A stretch of DNA of 9,705 bases from NCBI GenBank assembly GCA_021845645.1, contig JAJZVM010000163.1, forward strand, positions 1 to 9,705, written 5' to 3'. Below the pieces are notes generated by a model that saw only the letters and a list, made by a program, of their open reading frames with translations, was not told the DNA's origin and made no database searches. Origin of the DNA: Bacillota bacterium. Its GTDB lineage: Bacteria > Bacillota_E > JAJZYS01 > JAJYTV01. Shown here piece after piece: positions 1 through 5,931 of the stretch. Within the stretch, counting starts at the first letter, position 1. The number at the start of each line of letters is the position of its first letter. The translations under genes and the position numbers were made by a program.

Positions 1-142
1 CCCTCACTCTCGTAGCGCCTATGCCCGAGAACCGTGTCCCCGTCCGCCCGCAAACGCGCCCGGCCGCTTCACTGGCCCGTCGGCGAGCGCTCGTTCGCCC
101 GCGAAACGGCCACAGCGCAAAAGGCTCACGAACAAGTTCCTA
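1..142. other. Upstream flank of the tad operon, no supported gene
   Basis: I see no convincing gene here. Short frames stay open from the left edge to about 145-152, but their translations are rich in Arg, Pro and Ala with no recognisable domain, so this could equally be non-coding sequence or the last codons of a neighbour. Two small dyad symmetries are visible. One is the perfect 10-bp palindrome CGAGCGCTCG at 84-93. The other is TTCGC-CC-GCGAA at 94-105, which could be a protein binding site or the stem of an upstream terminator. No U-rich tract follows either one. Confidence 0.35.
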
Positions 143-172
143 TTGACATAAGGGTTTTGTGGCTGATATTGT
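143..172 (+). promoter_or_regulatory. Sigma70-type promoter of the tad operon
   Basis: A perfect -35 hexamer TTGACA lies at 143-148. After an 18-nt spacer comes TATTGT (167-172), which matches 4 of 6 positions of TATAAT. An overlapping alternative -10, GATATT, starts at 165 with a 16-nt spacer. The segment is clearly more AT-rich than its surroundings. Initiation near 178-182 would place the transcript start about 20 nt before the riboswitch aptamer, which fits a promoter dedicated to the leader RNA and the pilus operon. The -10 assignment is the weaker half of the call. Confidence 0.6.
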
Positions 173-194
173 CGATCCACACTGAATACCCCGC

Positions 195-275
195 GAAATG
201 GCAAACGGCTCGAAAGGGTCGGACGCAAAGCCACGGGTCTAAGGCCGAAAAGGCTATGATCGCCGGGTTGCCGAA
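195..275 (+). ncRNA. Cyclic-di-GMP-I riboswitch aptamer (GEMM-I)
   Basis: This 5'-leader RNA should bind cyclic di-GMP and control the downstream Tad pilus genes. The class I hallmarks can be read in order. P1 is TGGCAA (199-204) pairing with TTGCCG (268-273). P2 is CGGCTC (206-211) pairing with GGGTCG (216-221), closed by a GAAA tetraloop (212-215). The conserved joining core GGACGCAAAGCC lies at 221-232. P3 carries a GAAA-receptor-like motif, CTAAG (239-243) opposite TATG (255-258), with a small apical hairpin between them. The terminal GGGTTGCC matches the family's 3' end. In known GEMM-I RNAs the P2 tetraloop docks into the P3 receptor and c-di-GMP binds at the P1/P2/P3 junction. The position, about 75 nt upstream of a pilin gene and just after a promoter, is typical. 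The fold was made by eye. A search with the Rfam c-di-GMP-I covariance model would be decisive. Confidence 0.92.
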
Positions 276-325
276 GGGAGAAGGTTTGACCTCCCGATGG
301 CTTTCGGGAGGCCTTATCACTTTTT
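276..325 (+). terminator. Riboswitch expression platform (terminator-like hairpin)
   Basis: CCTCCCGA (290-297) and TCGGGAGG (304-311) form a perfect 8-bp stem with a 6-nt loop. A five-T run follows at 321-325, about 10 nt after the stem, so as an intrinsic terminator it is imperfect. Two competing pairings exist. GGGAG (276-280) can pair with CTCCC (291-295), and this helix can add GCC (270-272, part of the aptamer P1 3' strand) with GGC (299-301) across an internal loop. CCTCC (290-294) can also pair with GGAGG of the flp ribosome binding site (339-343). The same pyrimidine segment could therefore switch between terminator, antiterminator and SD-sequestering forms. Whether c-di-GMP turns expression on or off cannot be decided from sequence. 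Confidence 0.55.
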
Positions 326-334
326 CGGGGCGGG

Positions 335-345
335 GGAAGGAGGGG
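335..345 (+). promoter_or_regulatory. Ribosome binding site of the flp pilin gene
   Basis: The purine run GGAAGGAGGGG contains GGAGG (339-343) six bases before the first of three consecutive ATG codons (350, 353, 356). Its strength suits a highly expressed pilin. It is complementary to CCTCC in the upstream hairpin (290-294), so access to it may be part of riboswitch control. Confidence 0.75.
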
Positions 346-349
346 CATC

Positions 350-529
350 ATGATGATGGCTGCTGTCCAGTTCTCCACGTTCCTGCGCCGCTTGCGCGCC
401 CATGAAGGTCAGAGCATGGTCGAGTATGCCCTGATCATCGCCCTCGTCGCTGTGGTGGTGGTTGGTGCCGTCGTGCTGCTTGGCAAGGGCATCAGCAACA
501 TCTTCGACAGCATCACGGGCAGCCTCTAG
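350..529 (+). CDS. flp: Flp-type pilin (prepilin), Tad pilus major subunit
   Basis: This 59-residue prepilin is the structural subunit of the Tad (type IVc) pilus. A short basic leader (residues 1-20, with RRLR at 13-16) ends in Gly20. It is followed by QSMVEYALI (21-29) and a hydrophobic helix to about residue 45. Gly at -1, Glu at +5 (E25) and Tyr at +6 (Y26) are the signature of Flp pilins cleaved and processed by the prepilin peptidase TadV/CpaA. Cleavage would leave a 39-residue mature pilin with a short polar tail. Three in-frame ATGs occur in a row. The first is used here, and spacing from GGAGG permits any of them. It is the first gene after the c-di-GMP riboswitch, and tadE follows after only 4 nt. 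No prepilin peptidase gene is in the window. The family call is firm; the role as major pilin is inferred from its position. Confidence 0.93.
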   Translation: MMMAAVQFSTFLRRLRAHEGQSMVEYALIIALVAVVVVGAVVLLGKGISNIFDSITGSL

Positions 530-533
530 CCGT

Positions 534-938
534 ATGCGGGCGCGGTGCCGCCCGTGGCTCTCCGACCGGAAGGGTCAGGCGGCGGTGGAGCTTGCCCTGA
601 TCCTTCCGGTCCTTGTCCTTCTGCTGCTCGGGATGCTGCAGGTGGGCATCGTGCTTCAGGACTACCTCCAATTGCAGCAGGCGGTGGAGCAGGGGGCTCG
701 CGCCGCGAGCCTCGGCGCGTCGGATGCGACGGTCCTGCAGACGGTCGACGCGGCGGCGCCCAGCCTGAACCCGTCCTCCCTGACGCTTGCCGTGTCGCCG
801 TCGCCGTCCGAGCGACAGACCGGCACCGATGTCGACGTCCAGGGTAGGTACAGCATCAGCGTGAGCATCCCGCTGCTGACGCCCTTGCTCGGAGGAGCCC
901 TTCAGATTTCCAGCCAGTCCGTCATGCGTATGGAGTGA
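534..938 (+). CDS. tadE: TadE-like pseudopilin
   Basis: This 134-residue protein resembles TadE, the minor pseudopilin of Tad pilus assembly. After a basic N-terminus comes the sequence G14-QAAVELALILP, with Glu19 at +5 from a likely prepilin-peptidase site after Gly14. The hydrophobic helix that follows runs to about residue 42, then QDYLQLQQAVEQGARAAS. This arrangement is characteristic of TadE-like domains. The rest is a small, probably extracytoplasmic domain. The ATG at 534 is chosen because it starts 4 nt after the flp stop and places the processing motif near the N-terminus. An upstream in-frame ATG at 462 would lie inside flp and add an unrelated Cys/Ser/Ala-rich stretch. No good Shine-Dalgarno sequence precedes 534, so translation may depend on coupling to flp. 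A GC stem lies directly after the start codon. Confidence 0.85.
   Translation: MRARCRPWLSDRKGQAAVELALILPVLVLLLLGMLQVGIVLQDYLQLQQAVEQGARAASLGASDATVLQTVDAAAPSLNPSSLTLAVSPSPSERQTGTDVDVQGRYSISVSIPLLTPLLGGALQISSQSVMRME
537..554 (+). other. GC hairpin immediately after the tadE start codon
   Basis: CGGGCG (537-542) and CGCCCG (549-554) form a perfect 6-bp GC stem with the 6-nt loop CGGTGC, beginning on the base after the tadE ATG. In a transcript where the pilin is needed in large excess over the assembly proteins, such a stem could lower tadE initiation or stabilise a processed flp message. That role is inferred. The sequence is also coding, and GC-rich DNA yields such stems by chance. Confidence 0.35.
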
Positions 939-944
939 TCGCTC

Positions 945-1829
945 ATGCGAAGGCATCGTGCCGAGAGCGGTCAGGCCACGGTCCTGTTCGCTCTCGCGGC
1001 GGTTGCCCTTCTCTCGGTGGCGTCCCTGTCCCTTGACGCCGGTCGGGCCTACATCAAGACCCAGGAGCTCAAGTCCGCCGCCGACGCGGCGGCGCTGGCC
1101 GGCGGACAGGAGTTGCCCGCGGATCCCTCGTCGGCGAAGTCGGTCGCCATCGCGACGGCCGAGCAGAACGGCGTGCCATCCGCCGACGTGCAGGTGCAGG
1201 TGAATGCCCAGGACACCGTCGTGACCGTGACGACGCGCGGCGGCATTCCCTACTACTTCGCGTCCCTCTTCGGCATCGACCAGGGAACGTTCCAGGAGAC
1301 GTCCGCGGTTCAGGTGGGGCCGATCTCCCAGGTGACCGGGGCGATGCCGCTCGGCGTCGTCTGGAACAATTTCGTGTACGGACAGTCCTATGTGCTCAAG
1401 GACGGCGGCGGCGAGGGCAGCGACGGCAACTACGGCGGTCTGGCCCTTGGCGGTACGGGCGCGAGCACCTATGAACAGAATCTCGCGGATGGCTACCAGC
1501 AGTCCCTGACGGTCGGGCAGACGCTTGAGACCGAGACGGGCAACATGGAGGGGCCGACCCAGCAGGGGCTCGCCGCCCGCGTGGCGGCCGGCTCGGGCTA
1601 CACCTGGGACACGGTGCCCCTGAGCTCCCCGGCGGTGGTGGACCTGCCCATCATCTCGGCACCAGGCGACGGCCAGTCCGAGGTGACCATTCTCGGCTTC
1701 GCCGCCTTCTTCGTGACCGGTGTGGACAGCAGCGGCGACGTGACGGGGGTGTTCCTCGACGCGGTCACGTCGGGGCAGTTCGGCAGCGGCGGCAGCTACG
1801 GCCTGCAGGCGGAGAGGCTGATCGAATGA
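945..1829 (+). CDS. TadG-like Flp pilus assembly protein
   Basis: This 294-residue protein has the N-terminal Tad/TadG-type segment. There is a short basic leader, one hydrophobic helix (about residues 10-30), then SLDAGRAYIKTQELKSAADAAALAGG (28-54), the motif typical of TadG-related proteins in which new hydrophobic pilus accessory proteins are anchored in the membrane. Although Gly9-Gln10 resembles a prepilin site, the +5 position is Leu14 rather than Glu, so processing by the prepilin peptidase is unlikely. The remaining extracytoplasmic part has a Gly-rich stretch near 153-171 and no domain I recognise. It is shorter than canonical TadG proteins with a von Willebrand A domain. GGAG (932-935) precedes the ATG by 9 nt. 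The stop overlaps the cpaB start as ATGA, indicating translational coupling. Confidence 0.78.
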   Translation: MRRHRAESGQATVLFALAAVALLSVASLSLDAGRAYIKTQELKSAADAAALAGGQELPADPSSAKSVAIATAEQNGVPSADVQVQVNAQDTVVTVTTRGGIPYYFASLFGIDQGTFQETSAVQVGPISQVTGAMPLGVVWNNFVYGQSYVLKDGGGEGSDGNYGGLALGGTGASTYEQNLADGYQQSLTVGQTLETETGNMEGPTQQGLAARVAAGSGYTWDTVPLSSPAVVDLPIISAPGDGQSEVTILGFAAFFVTGVDSSGDVTGVFLDAVTSGQFGSGGSYGLQAERLIE

Positions 1830-2512
1830 CGAGACGCAGGCTCCTGCGGGTGATCGTTCCGCTTCTCGCGGCCTTGCTGGTGACGCTTGTCGTGGCCAAG
1901 GCGACCACGAGCCCTGCGGCCAGCCGGGTCCCGCTCGTGATCGCCGCGACCGCGGTGCCGGCGGGTAGCGTCCTCAGTCCATCCGACCTCAAGTTGCAGC
2001 AGGTGTCGCCCTCGGCGATCCTGCCCGGCGCTCTCACCACCGTCGGCGCGGCGCAGGGACAGGTGACCAAGGTGGGCCTGAGCGCGGGGGCTCCGGTGCT
2101 CAGCGACGAGATCGAGCCTGAGCACGACGCTGGTCTCGCCTATCAGATCCCGCGCGGCGATCGCGCCCTGACCATGTCCGTCAATGGTGTCTCCGGCGTG
2201 GCCGGCAACCTCGCGCCCGGGTCGCGTATCGACGTGCTGCTCACGCTGAGCGCGCAGGCGGCCCAGAACGGCCAGCCCGCCACGCCCGCCGAGAGCACCA
2301 TCATCGTGCCGGACGTGGCCGTCCTGTCGACGGGGCTTGCAGGCAGCAGTTCCAGTTCCGGCTACTCGCTCGTCACCCTCTCCGTGACGCCCGAGCAGGC
2401 GGCCACCATCGCCCTTGGCCAGCAACAGGGCTCGCTGCTGCTGCTGTTGCGCCCGCCTGGTGACGGATCGAAACCGGCCGTGCAGATCCGGGTGGGAGGG
2501 ATCGTGCCATGA
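1826..2512 (+). CDS. cpaB: CpaB/RcpC-family Flp pilus assembly protein
   Basis: This 228-residue, membrane-anchored extracytoplasmic protein has CpaB/RcpC architecture. There is an N-terminal signal anchor (about residues 5-24) after the basic MTRRR. A SAF-like domain (about 35-97) contains VIAATAVPAGSVLSPSDLK and ends with GAPVLSDEI. A C-terminal RcpC/CpaB domain (about 105-215) contains GDRALTMSVNGVSGVAGNLAPGSRIDVLLT and LSVTPEQAATIALGQQQGSL, both close to family consensus. In diderms CpaB works near the secretin. Related proteins in monoderm and Chloroflexota loci must act without one, possibly by binding cell-wall glycans through the SAF domain, which is an inference. The ATG overlaps the preceding stop (ATGA), and its own stop overlaps the cpaE start in the same way. 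Confidence 0.88.
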   Translation: MTRRRLLRVIVPLLAALLVTLVVAKATTSPAASRVPLVIAATAVPAGSVLSPSDLKLQQVSPSAILPGALTTVGAAQGQVTKVGLSAGAPVLSDEIEPEHDAGLAYQIPRGDRALTMSVNGVSGVAGNLAPGSRIDVLLTLSAQAAQNGQPATPAESTIIVPDVAVLSTGLAGSSSSSGYSLVTLSVTPEQAATIALGQQQGSLLLLLRPPGDGSKPAVQIRVGGIVP

Positions 2513-3681
2513 GCCAGGAGCGGGAAGCGCGTCTGCTTCTGATGGCCCCGTCGCATCGCAGGGATGCCCTCGCGGAGGTGCTGGGGGACATCGGGGCGGT
2601 GCGCGAGGCCGACACGCCGGCGCGCGTGCGATCCTTCGTGCGCCAGGAGCGGCCGGATCTCGTGGTGCTCCACGCCGACGCGGACCCGGCATGCCTCGGG
2701 CTCTGCGCCGATCTCGACCAGTCGTACGGCGTGCGGGTGCTGGTCATCGGGCGGGACGCCGGGATGGATGCCCTGCGAGCCGCCATGCAGGCTGGGGCCC
2801 GGGACTACCTGGCCGAACCGGTGCAGCCCGGGGAACTCAGGGCCGCGGTGGCGCGGCTCGCCCAGGTGGAGCGCCGCGCGCGTCGCGGACATGTCGTGAC
2901 GGTATTCGGCACCAAGGGCGGTGTCGGCAAGTCGACGCTCGCTGCGAACCTCGCCGTGGTGCTCTCGGAGCGCCACCACCAGCGCGTGGCGCTCTGCGAC
3001 CTCGACCTCGAGTTCGGCTGCGCCGCCACCCTCTTCGGCATCCGGCCCACGGCGACGATCGTCGACGTCTGCCGGCACCCAGGGGCGATGACGCTCGCGG
3101 CGATCGGCGAGGCGATGAGCCACTCCGACCACAGCCAGGTCGACATTCTGGCCGGCCCGCCCACACCCGACCTGGCGGCGTTCGTCGACGGCGAGGGCAA
3201 GCGCGATCCGGAACGCAACTACGTCCAGGAGATCCTGCGCATCCTGCGCACGGCCTACGACTGGGTGATCGTCGACACCGCCGTGGATTTCGGCGAAGGC
3301 GTGATCACCGCCCTCGACGAGGCCGAGCGCATCCTCTTCGTCACCACGCCGGACATTCCGGCGCTGCAGAACTCCGCCAAGGGCCTTGACATCCTGCTCG
3401 AGCGGCTCGGCTACCCGCAGGAGAAGCTGTCGGTGGTCCTGAACCGCGGCAACGCCGCCATGGGCCTGATGGAGGACGAGATCTCGGCGGCGCTCAGCCA
3501 CCCCATCCGCCACGCACTGCCCTCCGATGGCGACGCGGCGGTGCGCGCGGCCAACATTGGCATGCCGCTCGTGCTGCTGCGGGGGCGCTCGCCGCTCGCC
3601 AGGGCCGTCGGTAGACTCGGCGGCGACCTCGTGCACGACCTCGAGCGTCCGCGGGTGGCGGCGCTCGGCGGGGAGGGGTAA
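2509..3681 (+). CDS. cpaE: CpaE/TadZ-like MinD/ParA-family pilus localisation ATPase
   Basis: This 390-residue protein has two domains. Residues 1-125 form a receiver-like fold. The usual phosphoacceptor Asp after strand 3 appears replaced by His55 in the sequence PDLVVLHAD, so it is probably an atypical, non-phosphorylated receiver as in other CpaE/TadZ proteins. Residues 128-380 are a MinD/ParA-type ATPase. It has a deviant Walker A, KGGVGKST at 136-143, with the signature Lys136. The switch I region is DLDLEFG (164-170), and a Walker B-like strand is DWVIVDTAVDFGEG (251-264). CpaE/TadZ proteins mark the site of Tad pilus assembly, often at a pole, and recruit the CpaF motor. The ATG overlaps the cpaB stop. 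GGGAGGGG (3671-3678), near its 3' end, serves cpaF. Confidence 0.9.
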   Translation: MSQEREARLLLMAPSHRRDALAEVLGDIGAVREADTPARVRSFVRQERPDLVVLHADADPACLGLCADLDQSYGVRVLVIGRDAGMDALRAAMQAGARDYLAEPVQPGELRAAVARLAQVERRARRGHVVTVFGTKGGVGKSTLAANLAVVLSERHHQRVALCDLDLEFGCAATLFGIRPTATIVDVCRHPGAMTLAAIGEAMSHSDHSQVDILAGPPTPDLAAFVDGEGKRDPERNYVQEILRILRTAYDWVIVDTAVDFGEGVITALDEAERILFVTTPDIPALQNSAKGLDILLERLGYPQEKLSVVLNRGNAAMGLMEDEISAALSHPIRHALPSDGDAAVRAANIGMPLVLLRGRSPLARAVGRLGGDLVHDLERPRVAALGGEG

Positions 3682-3684
3682 CGG

Positions 3685-4989
3685 ATGTCGCTTTACCGGC
3701 GCCTGCGGGGCGGCGAAGAGGAAGGGCCGATGTCCGATGTGGCCCCGGAGCCCACCCGGGCCGAGCGGCTGCGTCTGCAGGTGCAGCAGCGCCTGGCGGC
3801 GGACATGCCCGACGCCGCGCCGAGCGACGACGTCTGGAAGGCCGAGGTGCGCGAGCGCATCTCCGCCCTCCTGCGCGATGAGCCGGACCTCGGCCCGCTT
3901 GAGCGCGAGAACCTGGTGGGGGCGCTCTACGCGCAGATCGTCGGCCTCGGCCCGCTGCAGCCGCTGCTGGAGGACCCCAGCGTGAACGAGATCATGGTCA
4001 ACGGTCCAGGGCAGGTGTACGTCGAGCGGGCGGGCCGCCTGCAGCGGACGGCGGTGCGCTTCCGCGACGACAGGGAGATCCTAGAGCTGATCGAGCGGAT
4101 CGTCGCGCCGCTCGGCCGCCGCATCGACGAGTCCAGTCCCATGGTGGACGCGAGACTCAAGGACGGCTCGCGCGTCAACGCGATCATCCCGCCTCTGGCC
4201 CTGCGCGGGCCCTCGCTGACCATCCGCAAGTTTCCCGAGCGCGCGCTCACCATGGACGACCTCGAGCAGATCGACACCGTGAGCGGAGGCATGGTGGAGC
4301 TCCTGCGCAGCGCCGTGCGCGGCCGGCTCAACATCGTGGTGTCCGGTGGCACCGCGTCGGGCAAGACGACCCTCCTGAACAGCTTGTCGGCCTTCATTCC
4401 GTCCGACGAGCGCATCGTCACGATCGAGGACGCGGCGGAGCTCAGGCTGCAGCAGGACCACGTGGTCTCGCTCGAGACCCGTCCCGCCAATCTCGAGGGA
4501 CGGGGCGAGGTCACGATCCGCCAGCTTGTGCGCAACGCCTTGCGCATGCGTCCCGATCGCATCGTGGTCGGCGAGGTGCGCGCGGGAGAGGCGCTCGACA
4601 TGCTGCAGGCGATGAACACCGGCCACGACGGCTCGCTCACGACGGTGCACGCCAACGCGCCCAGGGACGTGCTCTCGCGCATCGAGACGATGGTGCTGAT
4701 GGCAGGCTTCGAGTTGCCGGTGCGCGCCATCCGCGAGCAGATCGCTTCGGCCCTGGATCTCATCGTGCATGCCCAGCGCATGCGGGACGGCTCGCGGCGG
4801 GTCACGCACATCACCGAGGTGCAGGGCATGGAAGGGGAAGTGATCGTCCTCCAGGACCTCTTCCGCTACCGCCCTGGCGACGGTTTCACGCCGACCGGGC
4901 TCAGACCGCGTTTCCTGGAGCGCCTCGAGGCCTACGGCCACACGGTCGATCCGCGCATCTTCCAGACGGGCGGCGGTCGCGATGCTTAG
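3685..4989 (+). CDS. cpaF: CpaF/TadA secretion ATPase (pilus motor)
   Basis: This 434-residue protein is the type II/IV secretion-superfamily ATPase that powers Flp pilus extension, and in Tad systems also retraction. The N-terminal domain (about 25-200) includes NEIMVNGPGQVYVE (101-114) and LTIRKFPE (178-185), both family hallmarks. The catalytic domain has Walker A GGTASGKTT (221-229), the Asp box TIEDAAEL (246-253), a Walker B segment RMRPDRIVVGEVRAGE (287-302) and the His box TGHDGSLTTVHAN (312-324). All expected catalytic residues are present and the length is normal. The start at 3685 follows GGGAGGGG with good spacing. An internal ATG at 3730, preceded by GAGGAAGGG, is a credible alternative that would remove 15 residues. 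It lies 3 nt after cpaE and overlaps tadB by 8 nt. Confidence 0.95.
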   Translation: MSLYRRLRGGEEEGPMSDVAPEPTRAERLRLQVQQRLAADMPDAAPSDDVWKAEVRERISALLRDEPDLGPLERENLVGALYAQIVGLGPLQPLLEDPSVNEIMVNGPGQVYVERAGRLQRTAVRFRDDREILELIERIVAPLGRRIDESSPMVDARLKDGSRVNAIIPPLALRGPSLTIRKFPERALTMDDLEQIDTVSGGMVELLRSAVRGRLNIVVSGGTASGKTTLLNSLSAFIPSDERIVTIEDAAELRLQQDHVVSLETRPANLEGRGEVTIRQLVRNALRMRPDRIVVGEVRAGEALDMLQAMNTGHDGSLTTVHANAPRDVLSRIETMVLMAGFELPVRAIREQIASALDLIVHAQRMRDGSRRVTHITEVQGMEGEVIVLQDLFRYRPGDGFTPTGLRPRFLERLEAYGHTVDPRIFQTGGGRDA

Positions 4990-5929
4990 GCTTCTCGGGC
5001 TCCTTGTGGTCTTCGGCCTCACGTTCGCCGGCATCTTCGCCGTGCTGGCCCCCGATCCCCAGATGGTGCGGCGGCTCAGGAGCGTCGTGCACCGGGGCCA
5101 GGCGCAGCTGGCCGAGGCGGTGCGGGAGGAGCCTTCGCGCACGCCGCGCGAGCGCATCGTGGCCGCACTTGAGGCTGTGACGGTCCTCCGATCCCTGCTG
5201 GACAGCCTTGAAGGGCGCCTAAGGGCCGCGGACCTCGAACTGCGGGCCGGCGAGTTCCTGCTGCTGAGTCTTGGGCTTGGCGCCGTGGGACTCGTGCTGG
5301 CCCTCCTGCTCGGCGGCGTCTTCTGGCTGCTGGTTCCGGCTCTGCTGGCGATACCTGCGATCTTCCTCGGCAGCCGCTCGCAGGAGCGGCGCAAGCAGAT
5401 CGGCCTAGCGCTGCCGGACGCCCTCGGCAGCACCGCCAGCGCCCTTCGGGCGGGATTCTCCCTGCTGCAGGCGCTCGACGCCTGCGCACGGCAGACCAAG
5501 GGCCCCCTTGGCCAGGAATTCGAGCGCATGCTCGCGGAGACGCGCGTGGGCGTTCCGGTGGACGAGGCGCTCGAGAATCTGGCCCAGCGGGCCGGCTCGC
5601 CCGACCTTTCGCTGATGGTCACGGCGGTGCAGATCCAGCGGCAGGTCGGAGGGAACCTCGCGGAGGTGCTCGACCGGATCCAGCAGACGATCCGCGAGCG
5701 GGTGCGCCTGCAGGCCGAGGTGCGCGCGCTCTCGGCGCAGGGCCGCATGTCGTCGGTGATCATCGGGCTCCTGCCGGTCGGTCTCCTGGTGCTGATGGCC
5801 CTGATCGCGCCGGCGTTCGTCGGTCCCATGTTCCAGCCCGGCATCGGACGCATGCTGCTCATCCTGGCGGCGACGTTCGAGGTTGTGGGCTTCTTCGTGC
5901 TGAGCCGTGTCGTGCGGATCGAGGTCTAG
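4982..5929 (+). CDS. tadB: TadB inner-membrane platform protein
   Basis: This 315-residue integral membrane protein of the type II secretion F (T2SF) family forms, with TadC, the membrane platform on which the CpaF ATPase acts. Likely membrane helices are at about 3-22, 92-110, 112-130, 257-280 and 290-309. The T2SF domain lies between the central and C-terminal helices. It contains LPDALGSTASALRAGFSLLQAL (144-165) and VQIQRQVGGNLAEVLDRI (216-233), both typical of the family. The ATG lies inside the last codons of cpaF (8-nt overlap), consistent with translational coupling. The stop is followed after 2 nt by tadC. Length and topology match usual TadB proteins. Confidence 0.92.
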   Translation: MLRLLGLLVVFGLTFAGIFAVLAPDPQMVRRLRSVVHRGQAQLAEAVREEPSRTPRERIVAALEAVTVLRSLLDSLEGRLRAADLELRAGEFLLLSLGLGAVGLVLALLLGGVFWLLVPALLAIPAIFLGSRSQERRKQIGLALPDALGSTASALRAGFSLLQALDACARQTKGPLGQEFERMLAETRVGVPVDEALENLAQRAGSPDLSLMVTAVQIQRQVGGNLAEVLDRIQQTIRERVRLQAEVRALSAQGRMSSVIIGLLPVGLLVLMALIAPAFVGPMFQPGIGRMLLILAATFEVVGFFVLSRVVRIEV

Positions 5930-5931
5930 CC

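Noticed and set aside
34..405. Plus-strand open frame across the leader and flp start
   Set aside because: It overlaps the riboswitch, whose RNA-level conservation explains the sequence, and runs out of frame through the clear Flp pilin.
462..533. Upstream ATG extension of tadE
   Set aside because: It lies inside flp, adds 24 residues unlike a pseudopilin leader and would push the processing site away from the N-terminus.
2362..3636. Antisense open frame opposite cpaE
   Set aside because: It is a shadow of the CpaE ATPase gene, with His/Arg/Val-rich composition and no motif.
4081..5862. Antisense open frame of nearly 600 codons opposite cpaF and tadB
   Set aside because: Both genes on the + strand are unambiguous by motif. 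The antisense translation is Ser/Arg-rich and lacks any recognisable domain.
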